Notes: generated from the sequence alone by a model not told the origin. A stretch of 64,000 nt of DNA from UMGS1696 sp963642885 (GCA_963642885.1 CAVIJI010000001.1:62001-126000); one strand, 5' to 3'; shown: positions 32,828 through 42,182, counted from the first letter of the stretch. Program-made: numbers and translations.

Positions 32828-34186
32828 TCAAAGAGCTATATCGGTGAGGTCGTACAGCTTTCTGCCCGCGCAAATCACTATGACTCGGTCACCCGTGAGT
32901 ATCATGTCGTTTCCTCCGGGAACTATGGTTTTGTGAGAACGGATTATTCCCGCTATTATTATGTTTGGCTTAAGCGTGAGCTCTTTCAGCGGAATGTTGG
33001 TGACGGAGGATGCCGAATTCACATTGAATTCAAGTGCCTCGGCTGCTCCGTCCATCAGATTGTACATTGTTTCGACATTGCTTCCGCGGGAGTTTTCGAG
33101 TGCGCGCGCATACTGTACGAGAACATCCGCGATAACGTTTTTCGGTGATATAACCGAATCCACACCGAGCTTTTCCGCAAGAGACAGCAGCTCGGGACGG
33201 TTAACCTTCGATATAACCTTAGGTACATTTTGAGTCTGTGCGTAAATCGAAATCAATATGTTCTGTTCGTCAAGACCGGTAAGCGCCGCGAAAGCATCCA
33301 TTGAACGCAGTCCCTCCTCAAGCAGAAGCTCCTGCTCCGCTCCGTCTCCCTTGATTATGGAGGCATCGGGAAGGGAACGCGCCAGCTCTTCCGCTTTGGC
33401 ACGGTCGCATTCAATGATTTTTACCGTACTTCCGCTTCCCTCGAGCATTTTCGCGAGATAGAATGCGGTGCGGCTTCCGCCGAGCAGCATAACTCTTTTG
33501 GCGCTTTTCAGCATCAGACCCGTGTGGGAGAGAAAATTCGTTATTTCTATATGTGATGCGACAATACCTATTCTGTCGTTCGAGCGCAGAACAAAATTAC
33601 CGTCGGGAATAAAAAATTCATGCTCACGCTGAACCATACAGACAAGGACACGTGTCTTGAATTTTTCGGACAGCTCACGAAGCGCGAAGCCGTCGAGAGG
33701 CGAGTTTTCCTTGAGCTTTAATTCGACTACCTCGAATGATCTGCGTGCGAATGTTTCGACCTTCGCCGCAGACGGCAGCTTTAAAATGTCGAAAAGTTCA
33801 CGTGCCGCCAGAAGCTCGGGATTTATTGCCATTGACAAACCGAGCTCGCGCTTCATGAAGTCGAGCGATTCGTCGTTGTATTCGGGATTGCGTATTCGCG
33901 CAATGGTTTCGGAAGCACCCATGCGCTTTGCGAGAAAGCACGAGAGCATATTCACCTCGTCCGAGCCCGTTGCCGCGATGAATAATTCGGCACTCGCGAC
34001 ACCGGCATCGGAGAGTGTTTCGCAGTCGGCGCAGTTTCCCACAACACCCATCGTATCGTAAATATTCGTGATTTCCGTAACGACGGCACCGTCACGGTCA
34101 ATCACCGTGACATCGTGACCTTCTTCCGAAAGCTTTTCGATTATGGCGGAGCCTATTTTACCGCATCCGCAGACCAATATCTTCAT
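32828..34186 (-). CDS. trkA: TrkA, two-RCK-domain NAD-binding subunit
   Basis: A 452-residue gating protein for TrkH with two RCK units: ILVCGCGKIGSAIIEKLSEE (residues 2-21) and a second Rossmann domain MLLGGSRTAFYLAKMLEG (about 231), the latter without the classic GxGxxG, as often seen in TrkA. TrkA-C segments follow each (about 140-220 and 370-450). Starts the trkAH operon from a consensus promoter; the ribosome site is weak. Confidence 0.94.
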   Translation of the reverse strand: MKILVCGCGKIGSAIIEKLSEEGHDVTVIDRDGAVVTEITNIYDTMGVVGNCADCETLSDAGVASAELFIAATGSDEVNMLSCFLAKRMGASETIARIRNPEYNDESLDFMKRELGLSMAINPELLAARELFDILKLPSAAKVETFARRSFEVVELKLKENSPLDGFALRELSEKFKTRVLVCMVQREHEFFIPDGNFVLRSNDRIGIVASHIEITNFLSHTGLMLKSAKRVMLLGGSRTAFYLAKMLEGSGSTVKIIECDRAKAEELARSLPDASIIKGDGAEQELLLEEGLRSMDAFAALTGLDEQNILISIYAQTQNVPKVISKVNRPELLSLAEKLGVDSVISPKNVIADVLVQYARALENSRGSNVETMYNLMDGAAEALEFNVNSASSVTNIPLKELTLKPNIIIAGIIRSHKTIVPGGNDMILTGDRVIVICAGRKLYDLTDIAL

Positions 34187-34224
34187 TATTATCCGTAACC
34201 TGATTTAATTTTAATATCTGAAGT

Positions 34225-34253
34225 ATTATACTACCGTGATATGCTTTTGTCAA
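34225..34253 (-). promoter_or_regulatory. Promoter of trkAH
   Basis: Minus strand TTGACA (34248-34253), 17 nt, TATAAT (34225-34230). Confidence 0.93.
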
Positions 34254-34280
34254 GAAACGCATACGGCTTTTATTTTACAC

Positions 34281-34309
34281 TTGACATACGGAGCGATATA
34301 TGGCATAAT
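34281..34309 (+). promoter_or_regulatory. Promoter of the SRAP-domain gene
   Basis: TTGACA (34281-34286), 17 nt, CATAAT (34304-34309); divergent from the trkAH promoter 28 nt away. Confidence 0.87.
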
Positions 34310-34352
34310 CGGAATGTAGAATAAGCAGAATTTCGACACGGGGAGGAATACT

Positions 34353-34946
34353 ATGTGCGGAAGATATCAGGCATGGCTGGATGACGACGAGCTGCTCGGA
34401 ATAATCGAAAGAGAAAAAAAGGGAAGTGCGGCAAAATACTTTCGCAGGGAAGAAATTTTCCCGGGAGACGAGATGCCGATTATATACGGCTCGTATGCCG
34501 CGGTGCGTGCTCACCGTGCGGTATGGGGATTCACATCTCAGCTACCCGTAAATAACACCGAAGACAAGATAAAAAAAGTAAACAGGCTTATAATCAACGC
34601 AAGAGCGGAAACGGCGGCTCAAAAGCCGATGTTTTCGGATGCGTTAAGAAACGGCCGTGCTCTCGTTCTCGCGTCGGGATATTACGAATGGAACGGCGGC
34701 AGAAAGTATCGTTACTATAACGAGAGAGGAGCGATACTTATGGCGTGCATAGAGAGGGTGGTAAACGACGAAAGGCAGTATGTTATTCTGACAACCGACG
34801 CTGTCGGAACACCGTCGGATATACATGACAGAATGCCCGTTTTCGTGGAACGTGATGAAATGAAAGATTGGCTGTACGATGAGAATTACGCATTGAGCGT
34901 GCTCGGACGCAGGAGAACATGCTCGTTCGCATATGAACCGTGCTGA
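34353..34946 (+). CDS. SRAP-domain DNA-protein crosslink protein (YedK/HMCES-like)
   Basis: A 197-residue protein that would form a thiazolidine link to abasic sites in single-stranded DNA through Cys2 after removal of Met1. Hallmarks: MCGRY at the N-terminus, WGFTSQ (about residue 60), INARAETA (about 84), LASGYYEWN with the active Glu (about 108) and DIHDRMPV with the active His (about 156). GGGGAGGA precedes the ATG. It is monocistronic; no SOS box was recognised in its promoter. Confidence 0.94.
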   Translation: MCGRYQAWLDDDELLGIIEREKKGSAAKYFRREEIFPGDEMPIIYGSYAAVRAHRAVWGFTSQLPVNNTEDKIKKVNRLIINARAETAAQKPMFSDALRNGRALVLASGYYEWNGGRKYRYYNERGAILMACIERVVNDERQYVILTTDAVGTPSDIHDRMPVFVERDEMKDWLYDENYALSVLGRRRTCSFAYEPC

Positions 34947-35044
34947 AATCGAGTTTGAACGAAAAAATAGTTATTAAATAGTACAAAAAGACAAAAACTA
35001 ATAAATAGTTGTGAGTAAAATGTGTGAAAAATAACCGTTTGGTG

Positions 35045-35073
35045 TTGACAATTTGTTAAGTGGGTGCTATAAT
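35045..35073 (+). promoter_or_regulatory. Promoter of the LamG surface protein
   Basis: TTGACA (35045-35050), 17 nt, TATAAT (35068-35073): full consensus. Confidence 0.93.
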
Positions 35074-35144
35074 TGAAACAGTACCGTGAGACAGTGCAGT
35101 CTCGTACGTATCATTCAATAATTTATTTTTACAGGAGAAGCATC

Positions 35145-36362
35145 ATGAAAAAATCTCTTGCGCTCATACTTGCGCTCACATGTGCCGTTCTTCTCGCACT
35201 TCCGATATTCGCGGAAGATGACACAACGGTAGCTCACTGGAAATTCCAGAAGCTCGACGGCTGCTATACCGGAAATATAGGCAACGATGATCTTACATTT
35301 ATCGACCTTACAGGCCACGGCAACAACCTCGTTACCGCTACCGTAGGCAACGGCGACCAGCTTTCTATTTTCGACTGGGACGAAGGCAATAGTGTCGGTG
35401 CCTCCACAAGCAAAACATCTCTTCAGATGAACAACACCAAGGAAAATGCCGCATCGGTTGATACATATTCGTCTGACCAGACCTCATGGACGGGCGGTTA
35501 CACCTCCGGTAAGTATTTTGAAACCGTAGACGGTGCTCCCATTAACTCGATGACATTCGACGGCGCGTACACAATCGAAGCAATCTTCAAGATTTCCCCC
35601 GATTTCAACACGGATTATAACCGTTATGTAGGCGTATTGGCAAGACAGGGCGTAGTTAAGGAACAGAACGAAGCTCCGCTCGTACTTGCGGTATCCGAAG
35701 TATCAGGCGCGACAACTCTCGCCGAGGGCGGTACAACATGTCTTCAGTATATCCACATTGACGCGACAGGTGAAAAGAGAAACAACGAATTCTATGACGG
35801 CATCGCCGGCGACCAGTGGCTCCACTTCATGGCGGTAAACGACGGTGAAGGCTTAACCGAAATCTTCATAAACGGCGAAAGCGTTCTGTTCTTCGATGAC
35901 GGCAACGGCATTTACGTAACAGATCCTTCCTACAAGTGGGAAGTAGGCGTAGGCCGTAAAGACGGTACGGATCATGAAGGTATTGACTCCATGAACGCAA
36001 ACGATCCCGAAGGTATGATCAGACGTTTGTTCTGCGGTTCCATTTCCGAAATCCGTGTAAGCGAAAAGGCTCTCACAGTTGAAGAATCACTTTATACCGT
36101 AGCTGTTAACTATGAAAACGAGACAGTCGCACCCGTAGAGGAAACAACTGCACCCGTAGAAGAAACAGCAGCTCCCGTAGAGGAAACAACAGCTCCCGTA
36201 GAAGAAACAGTTACCGAAACAGTAGAAGAAACCGTTATAGTTCCCGAAACAACGACAGAAGCAGCCGAGAAGGCTCCTCAGACGTTTGACGCGTGTGTTA
36301 TCGCGGCGGCATCGGCTGTGATATCGGCATTCGGCTACGCAATGACCAAAAAAAGAAAGTAA
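35145..36362 (+). CDS. LamG-like surface protein with APVEET repeats and PQTFD-type sorting tail
   Basis: A 405-residue exported protein. Signal peptide about 1-23 (MKKSLALILALTCAVLLALP then IFA). Residues 24-320 form a concanavalin-like/LamG fold (FDGAYTIEAIFKIS, WLHFMAVNDGEG, ISEIRVSEKAL), a carbohydrate- or protein-binding domain. Residues 329-356 are four APVEET-type 7-residue repeats, then a Thr/Glu-rich linker, and the end reads APQTFDACVIAAASAV followed by a basic MTKKRK tail: the PxTxD motif, hydrophobic helix and positive tail of a sortase-like signal. The ATG at 35145 has AGGAG; a longer frame begins at the promoter and is excluded. Confidence 0.86.
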   Translation: MKKSLALILALTCAVLLALPIFAEDDTTVAHWKFQKLDGCYTGNIGNDDLTFIDLTGHGNNLVTATVGNGDQLSIFDWDEGNSVGASTSKTSLQMNNTKENAASVDTYSSDQTSWTGGYTSGKYFETVDGAPINSMTFDGAYTIEAIFKISPDFNTDYNRYVGVLARQGVVKEQNEAPLVLAVSEVSGATTLAEGGTTCLQYIHIDATGEKRNNEFYDGIAGDQWLHFMAVNDGEGLTEIFINGESVLFFDDGNGIYVTDPSYKWEVGVGRKDGTDHEGIDSMNANDPEGMIRRLFCGSISEIRVSEKALTVEESLYTVAVNYENETVAPVEETTAPVEETAAPVEETTAPVEETVTETVEETVIVPETTTEAAEKAPQTFDACVIAAASAVISAFGYAMTKKRK

Positions 36363-36380
36363 TTAAAAAACACAATAAGC

Positions 36381-36413
36381 GAAAGCGGTACGGCATATGC
36401 TGTACCGCTTTCT
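36381..36413 (+). terminator. Terminator after the LamG gene
   Basis: GAAAGCGGTAC (36381-36391) pairs with GTACCGCTTTC (36402-36412) followed by TT. Confidence 0.8.
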
Positions 36414-36453
36414 TGTGCGCTCGAAAGCTCTATAAATAATAGTAAAGAATTGC

Positions 36454-36482
36454 TTGTATCGTCGGTGTTTATAGTGTATAAT
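36454..36482 (+). promoter_or_regulatory. Promoter of the AAA ATPase gene
   Basis: TTGTAT (36454-36459), 17 nt, TATAAT (36477-36482). Confidence 0.75.
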
Positions 36483-36524
36483 TATTATCGGCAGAGTTTC
36501 AGTGCTTTTTATGTGAGGTAAGTT

Positions 36525-37433
36525 ATGGTATATCTGAGCAGTTTTACTTTTCCGACAAGAGCGGATGAGGATAGATTTTTCGATTCGTCCAAGCCCGGGT
36601 ATAAAAACAAAAACTACCGTACAGTGTATACTACAAATTATCCGTTTAATTTGTTCCGTGACCGTGAACTGCCCGTGTTCGAATTTAAAGATATTACGAT
36701 TTTCTGCGGAAATAACGGAAGCGGTAAAAGCACTTTGCTCAACGTAATAGCCGAGACAATCGGACTTGAGCGGGGGACGGTTTACAACAGAAGCGATTTT
36801 TTCGAGGATTATACGGAGCTGTGTACATATAAATACTCGGAGAAATCAAGAAAAGCACCGCCGTCGGACAGCAGAATAATAACAAGTGATGATGTATTCG
36901 AAAACGTGCTTTCGGTCAGACGTCTGAACGAAGGAATAGACGAGAGACGCAATGAACTGATTCATGAGTATATTGAAGGACGTGACCCCGATAAGGTGAA
37001 TACGCTGAACGGCCTCGAGGATTACGAGAGATGGCGTAAGTCTATGGAGGTGCGCAAAAAGAGCCTGACTCAGTCTGCGTATATTCGAAAGAATCTGATG
37101 GGCAACGTGCAGGAGCGGTCTAACGGCGAATCGGCACTTGCGTACTTTATTGAAAAAATACAGGACGGGGCATTGTATCTGCTCGATGAACCGGAAAACT
37201 CACTCTCGCCTCAAAACCAGCTTCAGTTGAAATATTTTATAGAGGATGCGGTAAGGAATCACGATTGTCAGTTTATTATATCCACACACTCACCGTTTAT
37301 TCTCTCGCTCAGACGCGCGAGAATATATGACATAGATATCGTACCGCCGATGATTACTGCGTGGACCGAGCTTGAAAGCGTGCGTACTTATTATGATTTC
37401 TTCAAGGAAAATGCCGTTGATTTTGCGGATTAG
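36525..37433 (+). CDS. Stand-alone ABC/SMC-type AAA ATPase
   Basis: A 302-residue soluble ATPase of the AAA_21/ABC-ATPase type. Walker A CGNNGSGKST (about residue 61), signature-like ERSNGESAL (about 198), Walker B GALYLLDEPENSLSP (about 214) and switch ISTHSPF (about 253) are visible; the middle 85-190 is a charged helical insert. Such proteins occur alone, as overcoming-lysogenisation-like or phage-defence ATPases or with unknown housekeeping roles. There is no nuclease or toxin gene next to it, so no defence function is claimed. GAGG precedes the ATG. Confidence 0.87.
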   Translation: MVYLSSFTFPTRADEDRFFDSSKPGYKNKNYRTVYTTNYPFNLFRDRELPVFEFKDITIFCGNNGSGKSTLLNVIAETIGLERGTVYNRSDFFEDYTELCTYKYSEKSRKAPPSDSRIITSDDVFENVLSVRRLNEGIDERRNELIHEYIEGRDPDKVNTLNGLEDYERWRKSMEVRKKSLTQSAYIRKNLMGNVQERSNGESALAYFIEKIQDGALYLLDEPENSLSPQNQLQLKYFIEDAVRNHDCQFIISTHSPFILSLRRARIYDIDIVPPMITAWTELESVRTYYDFFKENAVDFAD

Positions 37434-37462
37434 ATTAAATTAACATTTTTTTACAAAATATC

Positions 37463-37491
37463 TTGCAAACGATATCCCGTTGTTGTATAAT
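37463..37491 (+). promoter_or_regulatory. Promoter of the second Gfo/Idh/MocA gene
   Basis: TTGCAA (37463-37468), 17 nt, TATAAT (37486-37491). Confidence 0.85.
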
Positions 37492-37528
37492 AATTTCAGC
37501 TTATAAAATCTTTGAAACGGAGGCAAAA

Positions 37529-38692
37529 ATGGATAAAGTAAGATTCGGTGTGATTGGTCTCGGTAATATGGGTTCCGGTCACACAAGAAACCTCATCGAG
37601 GGCAAAATACCCGGCGCGGTTCTTACGGCTGTTTGTGATATTAAGCCCGAAAGACTTGACTGGGCGCGCGAGCTGTGCGGAGACAGTGTTCGGTATTTCG
37701 CAGATTCACATGAGCTTATAACAAGCGGACTGGTTGACGCCGTTATGATTGCGACACCGCACTATTTCCACCCGATTATCGGTACGGACGCATTTGAAAA
37801 CGGACTGAACGTTCTTTCAGAAAAGCCGATCGGCGTATTCACAAAGAGCATTTATCCCTTCATGGAAGCCGCCAAGAAGAGCGGAAAAGCGTTCGGTATC
37901 ATGTACAATCAGCGTACAAACAAGCTCTATCAGAAGATGCGCGAAATGGTAAAGGACGGTTCTCTCGGCGAACTGAAGAGATGCGTTTGGATTATAACCG
38001 ACTGGTACAGAACTCAGGCGTACTACAACAGCGGCGGATGGAGAGCTACATGGGCAGGCGAAGGCGGCGGTGTTCTTCTCAATCAGTGCCCGCATAACCT
38101 TGACCTGTGGCAGTGGATATTCGGTATGCCGTCATCTATTTACGCAAACTGCGAATTCGGTAAATACCATGATATCGAGGTTGAGGACGATGTTACCGCT
38201 ATGGCTAAGTATCCGAACGGTGCTACAGGCGTGTTCATCACCACAACAGGCGAATATCCCGGAACAAACAGACTTGAGATAACAGGCTCGAAGGGTAAGC
38301 TTGTATATGAGTCGGGCAGACTTACATACACTAAGCTCGAGATAGACGAAAGAGAATTCACGTTCTCCACAAATCAGGGCTTCGCGTCCATTCCCACAAC
38401 AACCGAGGAAATCAAGATCGAAAACGGCGGCGGAGAACAGCACGTCGGTATTCTCAAGAACTTCACGAACCACATTCTCTACGGCGAAGAGCTTCTCGCT
38501 CCCGGATACGAGGGAATAAACGGTTTGTCGCTTTCCAACGCTATGATGCTTTCGTCATGGACAGGCAAGTGGGTAGATCTCCCGAACGACGGCGAAGAAT
38601 TCTGGTCGCATCTTCATGAGAAGATTAAGACTTCCCGCAGAAAAGAAGACAGCGGTATAGTCTTTGATACAACAGGCTCATACGGCAAGTAA
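37529..38692 (+). CDS. Gfo/Idh/MocA-family oxidoreductase
   Basis: A 387-residue NAD(P)-dependent dehydrogenase. Rossmann motif FGVIGLGNMGSGH (residues 6-18), SEKPIGVFTK with the catalytic Lys (about residue 97), and the C-domain block WAGEGGGVLLNQCPHNLDLWQW (given in parts: WAGEGGGVLLNQ then CPHNLDLWQW, about 174-195) with the active His are all intact. ACGGAGG lies 5 nt before ATG 37529; the longer frame overlaps the promoter. The substrate is probably a sugar or inositol; the locus gives no further clue. Confidence 0.92.
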   Translation: MDKVRFGVIGLGNMGSGHTRNLIEGKIPGAVLTAVCDIKPERLDWARELCGDSVRYFADSHELITSGLVDAVMIATPHYFHPIIGTDAFENGLNVLSEKPIGVFTKSIYPFMEAAKKSGKAFGIMYNQRTNKLYQKMREMVKDGSLGELKRCVWIITDWYRTQAYYNSGGWRATWAGEGGGVLLNQCPHNLDLWQWIFGMPSSIYANCEFGKYHDIEVEDDVTAMAKYPNGATGVFITTTGEYPGTNRLEITGSKGKLVYESGRLTYTKLEIDEREFTFSTNQGFASIPTTTEEIKIENGGGEQHVGILKNFTNHILYGEELLAPGYEGINGLSLSNAMMLSSWTGKWVDLPNDGEEFWSHLHEKIKTSRRKEDSGIVFDTTGSYGK

Positions 38693-38712
38693 TTCTACAT
38701 AATCAAATAAAA

Positions 38713-38758
38713 AAATCCGAAACCGCGTCAGAAATGATGTGAGTTTCGGATTTGTTTT
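38713..38758. terminator. Bidirectional terminator
   Basis: AAATCCGAAAC (38713-38723) and GTTTCGGATTT (38743-38753), with an A-run before and GTTTTT after. It serves the convergent oxidoreductase and aldo/keto reductase genes. Confidence 0.87.
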
Positions 38759-38772
38759 TCATTATGTAAGCC

Positions 38773-39909
38773 TTATCTCATTTCGGAGTCGGCTTTTTTG
38801 AGCAGATCTATTATGCCGAGATGCTGAGGACAAATTCCCTCGCACGCACCGCACTCAAGACATTTGTCGGCACCGTGTCCATCCGAGCAAACTCTCTTGT
38901 ACTCGCCGTTTCCTTCGAGCTTTTCGTTGTAGAGAAAACGGTTGTTCCAGATCGCGAAGATACGCGGGATATCCACATCATTGGGACATGGCATGCAATA
39001 GCGGCAGCCTGTGCAGCCGACCTTTGTACGGCTCTTGTAAGCCTCGCGAACACGCGCGATAAGCTCTTCCTCTTCCGTGGTCATAACACCGACCTTGCAG
39101 CGGTCGAATATGGCGAGGTTGTCGTCGCACTGTTCCATTGTCGTAACTCCCGAAAGGACCGTAGCCACCTCGGGATGATTACATAGCCATCTGAATGCCC
39201 ATTCGACGGGTGAACGCTTTACGGGGAACGCATCGTACAGAGCCTGAACATTGTCGGGAGCCTTTGCGAGCTTGCCGCCGAGAAGTCCTTCCATGATTAC
39301 CACGGGGATGCCCTTCTTGCCTGCGTATTCGAGTCCCTTTTGAGTAGCCTGATTCTCGATGTCCATATAGTTGAACTGAATCTGGCACATATCCCAGTCA
39401 TAGGAGTCGATTATGTCAATAAAAGCATCGTAGTTGTCGTGGAACGAGAAGCAGGCGTACTTGATTTTTCCCTCGGCCTTGGCCTTGGTGAGAAATTCTC
39501 TGATGCCGAGATCGCGTACCTTTGCCCATGAATCTTTGTTAAGAGAATGAACGAGATAAAAGTCGATGTGGTCGGTTTCGAGATTGGATAACTGCTCCGC
39601 GAGAAGTCTGTCCATATCCTCACGTGTGTGTATGTCCCATGTCGGAATTTTCGTTGCGAGATATACCTTTTCTCTGTATCCGTCGCGAAGTGCATGAGCT
39701 ACCGCTCTTTCGTTCTTTCTGTCGGAATAAACATACGCCGTGTCGACATAGTTGAGACCGCTGTCGATAGCGTGACGAATAATGGGTGTGGAATTGGTTT
39801 CATCCACTTCACGTCCGCCATTGCCGTCATCCTTCATAGGAAAACGCATGCAGCCCAAACCGAAGGCGGATAATTCAATACCGAGCTTATTAATTTTTCT
39901 GTATTGCAT
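38773..39909 (-). CDS. Aldo/keto reductase with C-terminal [4Fe-4S] ferredoxin domain
   Basis: A 378-residue protein. Residues 1-280 are an aldo/keto reductase barrel (LGLGCMRFPM-like start, DTAYVYSDR near residue 50, YLVHS near 122). The C-terminus has cysteine sets CTGCRYCMPCPNDVDIP (about 297) and CLECGACEGICPQHLGI (about 350) for two [4Fe-4S] clusters, as in the widespread anaerobe family. It probably reduces aldehydes or ketones using ferredoxin-linked electrons; substrate unknown. AAAGGA precedes the ATG. It has its own promoter. Confidence 0.92.
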   Translation of the reverse strand: MQYRKINKLGIELSAFGLGCMRFPMKDDGNGGREVDETNSTPIIRHAIDSGLNYVDTAYVYSDRKNERAVAHALRDGYREKVYLATKIPTWDIHTREDMDRLLAEQLSNLETDHIDFYLVHSLNKDSWAKVRDLGIREFLTKAKAEGKIKYACFSFHDNYDAFIDIIDSYDWDMCQIQFNYMDIENQATQKGLEYAGKKGIPVVIMEGLLGGKLAKAPDNVQALYDAFPVKRSPVEWAFRWLCNHPEVATVLSGVTTMEQCDDNLAIFDRCKVGVMTTEEEELIARVREAYKSRTKVGCTGCRYCMPCPNDVDIPRIFAIWNNRFLYNEKLEGNGEYKRVCSDGHGADKCLECGACEGICPQHLGIIDLLKKADSEMR

Positions 39910-39940
39910 TTTCGAGTCCTTTCTTATTTGACGTTAGCTT

Positions 39941-39969
39941 ATTCTATCGCATATGAAAGCATAATTCAA
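39941..39969 (-). promoter_or_regulatory. Promoter of the aldo/keto reductase gene
   Basis: Minus strand TTGAAT (39964-39969), 17 nt, TAGAAT (39941-39946). Confidence 0.72.
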
Positions 39970-40006
39970 GACGAAAATGTTAATTATTAAAAAATTGCAG
40001 GAAAAT

Positions 40007-41020
40007 TTAAAAAATGTCTTCGGTGAATATTGCGTTGGTGTTGGCGTGGTTTCCGTGGTCGTCGGCGATGTCGATACGGAAGTATATGTCGTTCGGATTT
40101 ACATGGAATTTCGCTTCCGTTACGCCGTGACCGTATTCCGCGAATACGTATTCTGTTCTGCGAGTGCCTGTGATAAGGCTGATTCTGTGTGCGGGAGATG
40201 TCTCGATATAGGCAAAGCCGTCCTCTACACGGAACGATTTGATTTCGGGTCCCGTAGAGCAGTAGAATCTGCCTTCCTCGAGGGCCGATGTTACGCTTTC
40301 GTATTCGAGCTTATCGGCGAAAACGGAAACCCAACCGCCGCAGCAGTCGCATGCGGGTTTGCCTCTGTCGCTTGCTCCCCACGAGTGATTGTCATCCGCT
40401 GCGACGCAGTATATTTTCTTGCCTTGTCTGAGCAGATCCTCATAGCAATGGCAGTTGTATTCGTTGAAGCCTACCATATCGCAGCCTGTGTTGTATATTT
40501 CCATCGCGTCCATTCCGTCGTATCCTGAATATTCGGGATAGCTCTCGAGGGACCATGTGGGATGGTTGTACGTAACGAAGAAGCCGTTCTCACGTCCCGC
40601 TTTCATTATTGCCGATACACTCTCGTGAGAATATACCTTTACGAAGTCGGGATTTACTATATTTGCCTGCGAAATATATTTGCGTGCGTTGCCCCAGATA
40701 TAGCGTTCGCTTGTGCAAATCAGTCCGAGATTGTCCTTCTTTTTTGCTATAAAGCACATGTGACATGTGGGAGGATTGCCTTTTCCGTGATATTCGGTGG
40801 GGTCCACGCTTATTTCGTAACCGTTTAACGCGAGAAAATCATCGTCGGTAAGGTCACTGTGGTCGATGAGTATCTCATGGTCGGTAAATGCTATTATAGA
40901 GTAACCGTGTTCCATGTAATACTTTTTCACATCCTCGGGAGAATACTGGCCATCCGATATGGTTGTGTGACAATGAAGATTTGCCTTGTATGACTTGCCT
41001 GAAAGTTCAAACTTTTTCAT
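40007..41020 (-). CDS. PHP-domain metal-dependent phosphoesterase-like protein
   Basis: A 337-residue PHP protein. Metal motifs: NLHCHTTISDG (His16, His18), AFTDHE (about residue 44), an EISVDPTEYHG region, NHPTWS (about 151) and a final AADDNHSW (about 206) contributing Asp and His. The C-terminus has a small beta domain. It lies 25 nt after the AAA gene on the same strand and ends the FucU-AAA-PHP unit. It is not HisK-like in its sequence pattern, but a phosphatase role is plausible for the family. AAAGGAACC precedes the ATG. Confidence 0.85.
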   Translation of the reverse strand: MKKFELSGKSYKANLHCHTTISDGQYSPEDVKKYYMEHGYSIIAFTDHEILIDHSDLTDDDFLALNGYEISVDPTEYHGKGNPPTCHMCFIAKKKDNLGLICTSERYIWGNARKYISQANIVNPDFVKVYSHESVSAIMKAGRENGFFVTYNHPTWSLESYPEYSGYDGMDAMEIYNTGCDMVGFNEYNCHCYEDLLRQGKKIYCVAADDNHSWGASDRGKPACDCCGGWVSVFADKLEYESVTSALEEGRFYCSTGPEIKSFRVEDGFAYIETSPAHRISLITGTRRTEYVFAEYGHGVTEAKFHVNPNDIYFRIDIADDHGNHANTNAIFTEDIF

Positions 41021-41045
41021 GGTATTCGGTTCCTTTCATTATAGA

Positions 41046-42182
41046 TCAGAGTTGTTTCGTATTATCGCCTATGCTTTCGTCTTCGTACAGTGCGGAAAGT
41101 ACATCGCTTTCCGTTATTTTCATAAGGTCATCCTTTGAGACGTTCGGAAGAGCCGCTATACGGTTTGCCTGCTCGGTCAGTATTTTTTCGAAGGTATTGC
41201 GTACACCGCGCGCGTTTCCGAATTCACCTGCGGCATCGGAAACCAGAGTGAAATACTCTTTGATTTTTTCTTCCGCAGCGGTGTCGATGACATAACATCC
41301 CTTTGAACAGTTCAGCTTGAAAATCGCGAACATTTCATCGGCTGTATAGTCGGAGAAATCAATGTACTTGTTGAATCTCGAACGCAGACCGGGGTTGGAA
41401 TCGATGAACTTTTCCATAAGGTCGATGTAGCCTGCGACAATTACGACAAGGTCGTCTCTGTTGTCTTCCATTGCCTTGAGTATGGTATCTACCGCTTCGT
41501 ATCCGAAATCGTTTTCGGTTTTGGATGTCAGCGTATACGCCTCATCGATAAACAATACACCGCCCATGGCGTTTTCGATAACCTTCGAGGTTTTTATGGC
41601 GGTTTGTCCGATGTAACCCGCGACAAGTCCGCTTCTGTCAACCTCGGTCAGAGTTCCTTTGGATAGCAGACCGAGAGAGTGATATACTCTCGCCATGAAT
41701 CGCGCGATCATGGTTTTACCCGTTCCGGGATTGCCTGAGAAAACAAGGTGCAGCGACATGTCGGGGTTCGGAAGCCCGTTGTCGAGCCTGAGCTTGTAAA
41801 CCGTCGCCATGTTTATGAGGTTTTTGACTTCCTTTTTTACCTCGTCGAGTCCGATGTACGAGTCAAGCTCCTTTTTCAGGTCCTCTATGTTTTCCTTCGG
41901 GGGAATATCTTCCTTTTCGTCCTCGGGAGGCACTACGGTTTCGCCGTCGGATGCTTTCACGGGTCCTCCGGGATTGTTCGGACGGATTTCGCTTTTGCTG
42001 TCCGTCTTTGTGCTGTCGGGAGTGTTTTTTGTCTGCTTTTGCACATTTTGCGATGCTCTCGCGGTACCCCATATGTCGTCGCTGAGTCTCTTTATGTTGT
42101 TCTCGGTCATCTTTCGTATGAGGTCGAGCTGCATTGCTATTATTTCGTCTTTTTTTTCGGAATTGGATTTGTTATCAGTCAT
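41046..42182 (-). CDS. CbxX/SpoVK-type AAA+ ATPase
   Basis: A 378-residue AAA+ protein. Residues 1-95 are a low-complexity charged linker rich in Lys, Glu, Pro. The AAA domain holds Walker A FSGNPGTGKTMIA (about residue 147), Walker B GVLFIDEAYTL (about 207), sensor VVIVAGY (about 247) and arginine finger NPGLRSRF (about 263). CbxX relatives remodel rubisco or act in sporulation; the partner here is unknown. It is sandwiched between a FucU/RbsD-like gene (15 nt) and a PHP gene (25 nt), an unusual set. Confidence 0.9.
   Translation of the reverse strand: MTDNKSNSEKKDEIIAMQLDLIRKMTENNIKRLSDDIWGTARASQNVQKQTKNTPDSTKTDSKSEIRPNNPGGPVKASDGETVVPPEDEKEDIPPKENIEDLKKELDSYIGLDEVKKEVKNLINMATVYKLRLDNGLPNPDMSLHLVFSGNPGTGKTMIARFMARVYHSLGLLSKGTLTEVDRSGLVAGYIGQTAIKTSKVIENAMGGVLFIDEAYTLTSKTENDFGYEAVDTILKAMEDNRDDLVVIVAGYIDLMEKFIDSNPGLRSRFNKYIDFSDYTADEMFAIFKLNCSKGCYVIDTAAEEKIKEYFTLVSDAAGEFGNARGVRNTFEKILTEQANRIAALPNVSKDDLMKITESDVLSALYEDESIGDNTKQL

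Noticed and set aside
35073..35144. Longer N-terminus for the LamG protein
   Set aside because: It would begin in the -10 box; ATG 35145 opens a proper signal peptide with AGGAG upstream.
36525..37433. Anti-phage defence system around the AAA ATPase
   Set aside because: No nuclease, reverse transcriptase, toxin or mobile-element genes next to it; neighbours are a surface protein and a dehydrogenase.
37463..37528. Longer N-terminus for the second Gfo/Idh/MocA protein
   Set aside because: It would begin in the -35 box; ATG 37529 is directly before the Rossmann motif and has GGAGG.
40007..41020. PHP protein as the missing histidinol phosphatase
   Set aside because: Longer than HisK, in another operon, and without a clear HisK pattern; left as a generic PHP protein.
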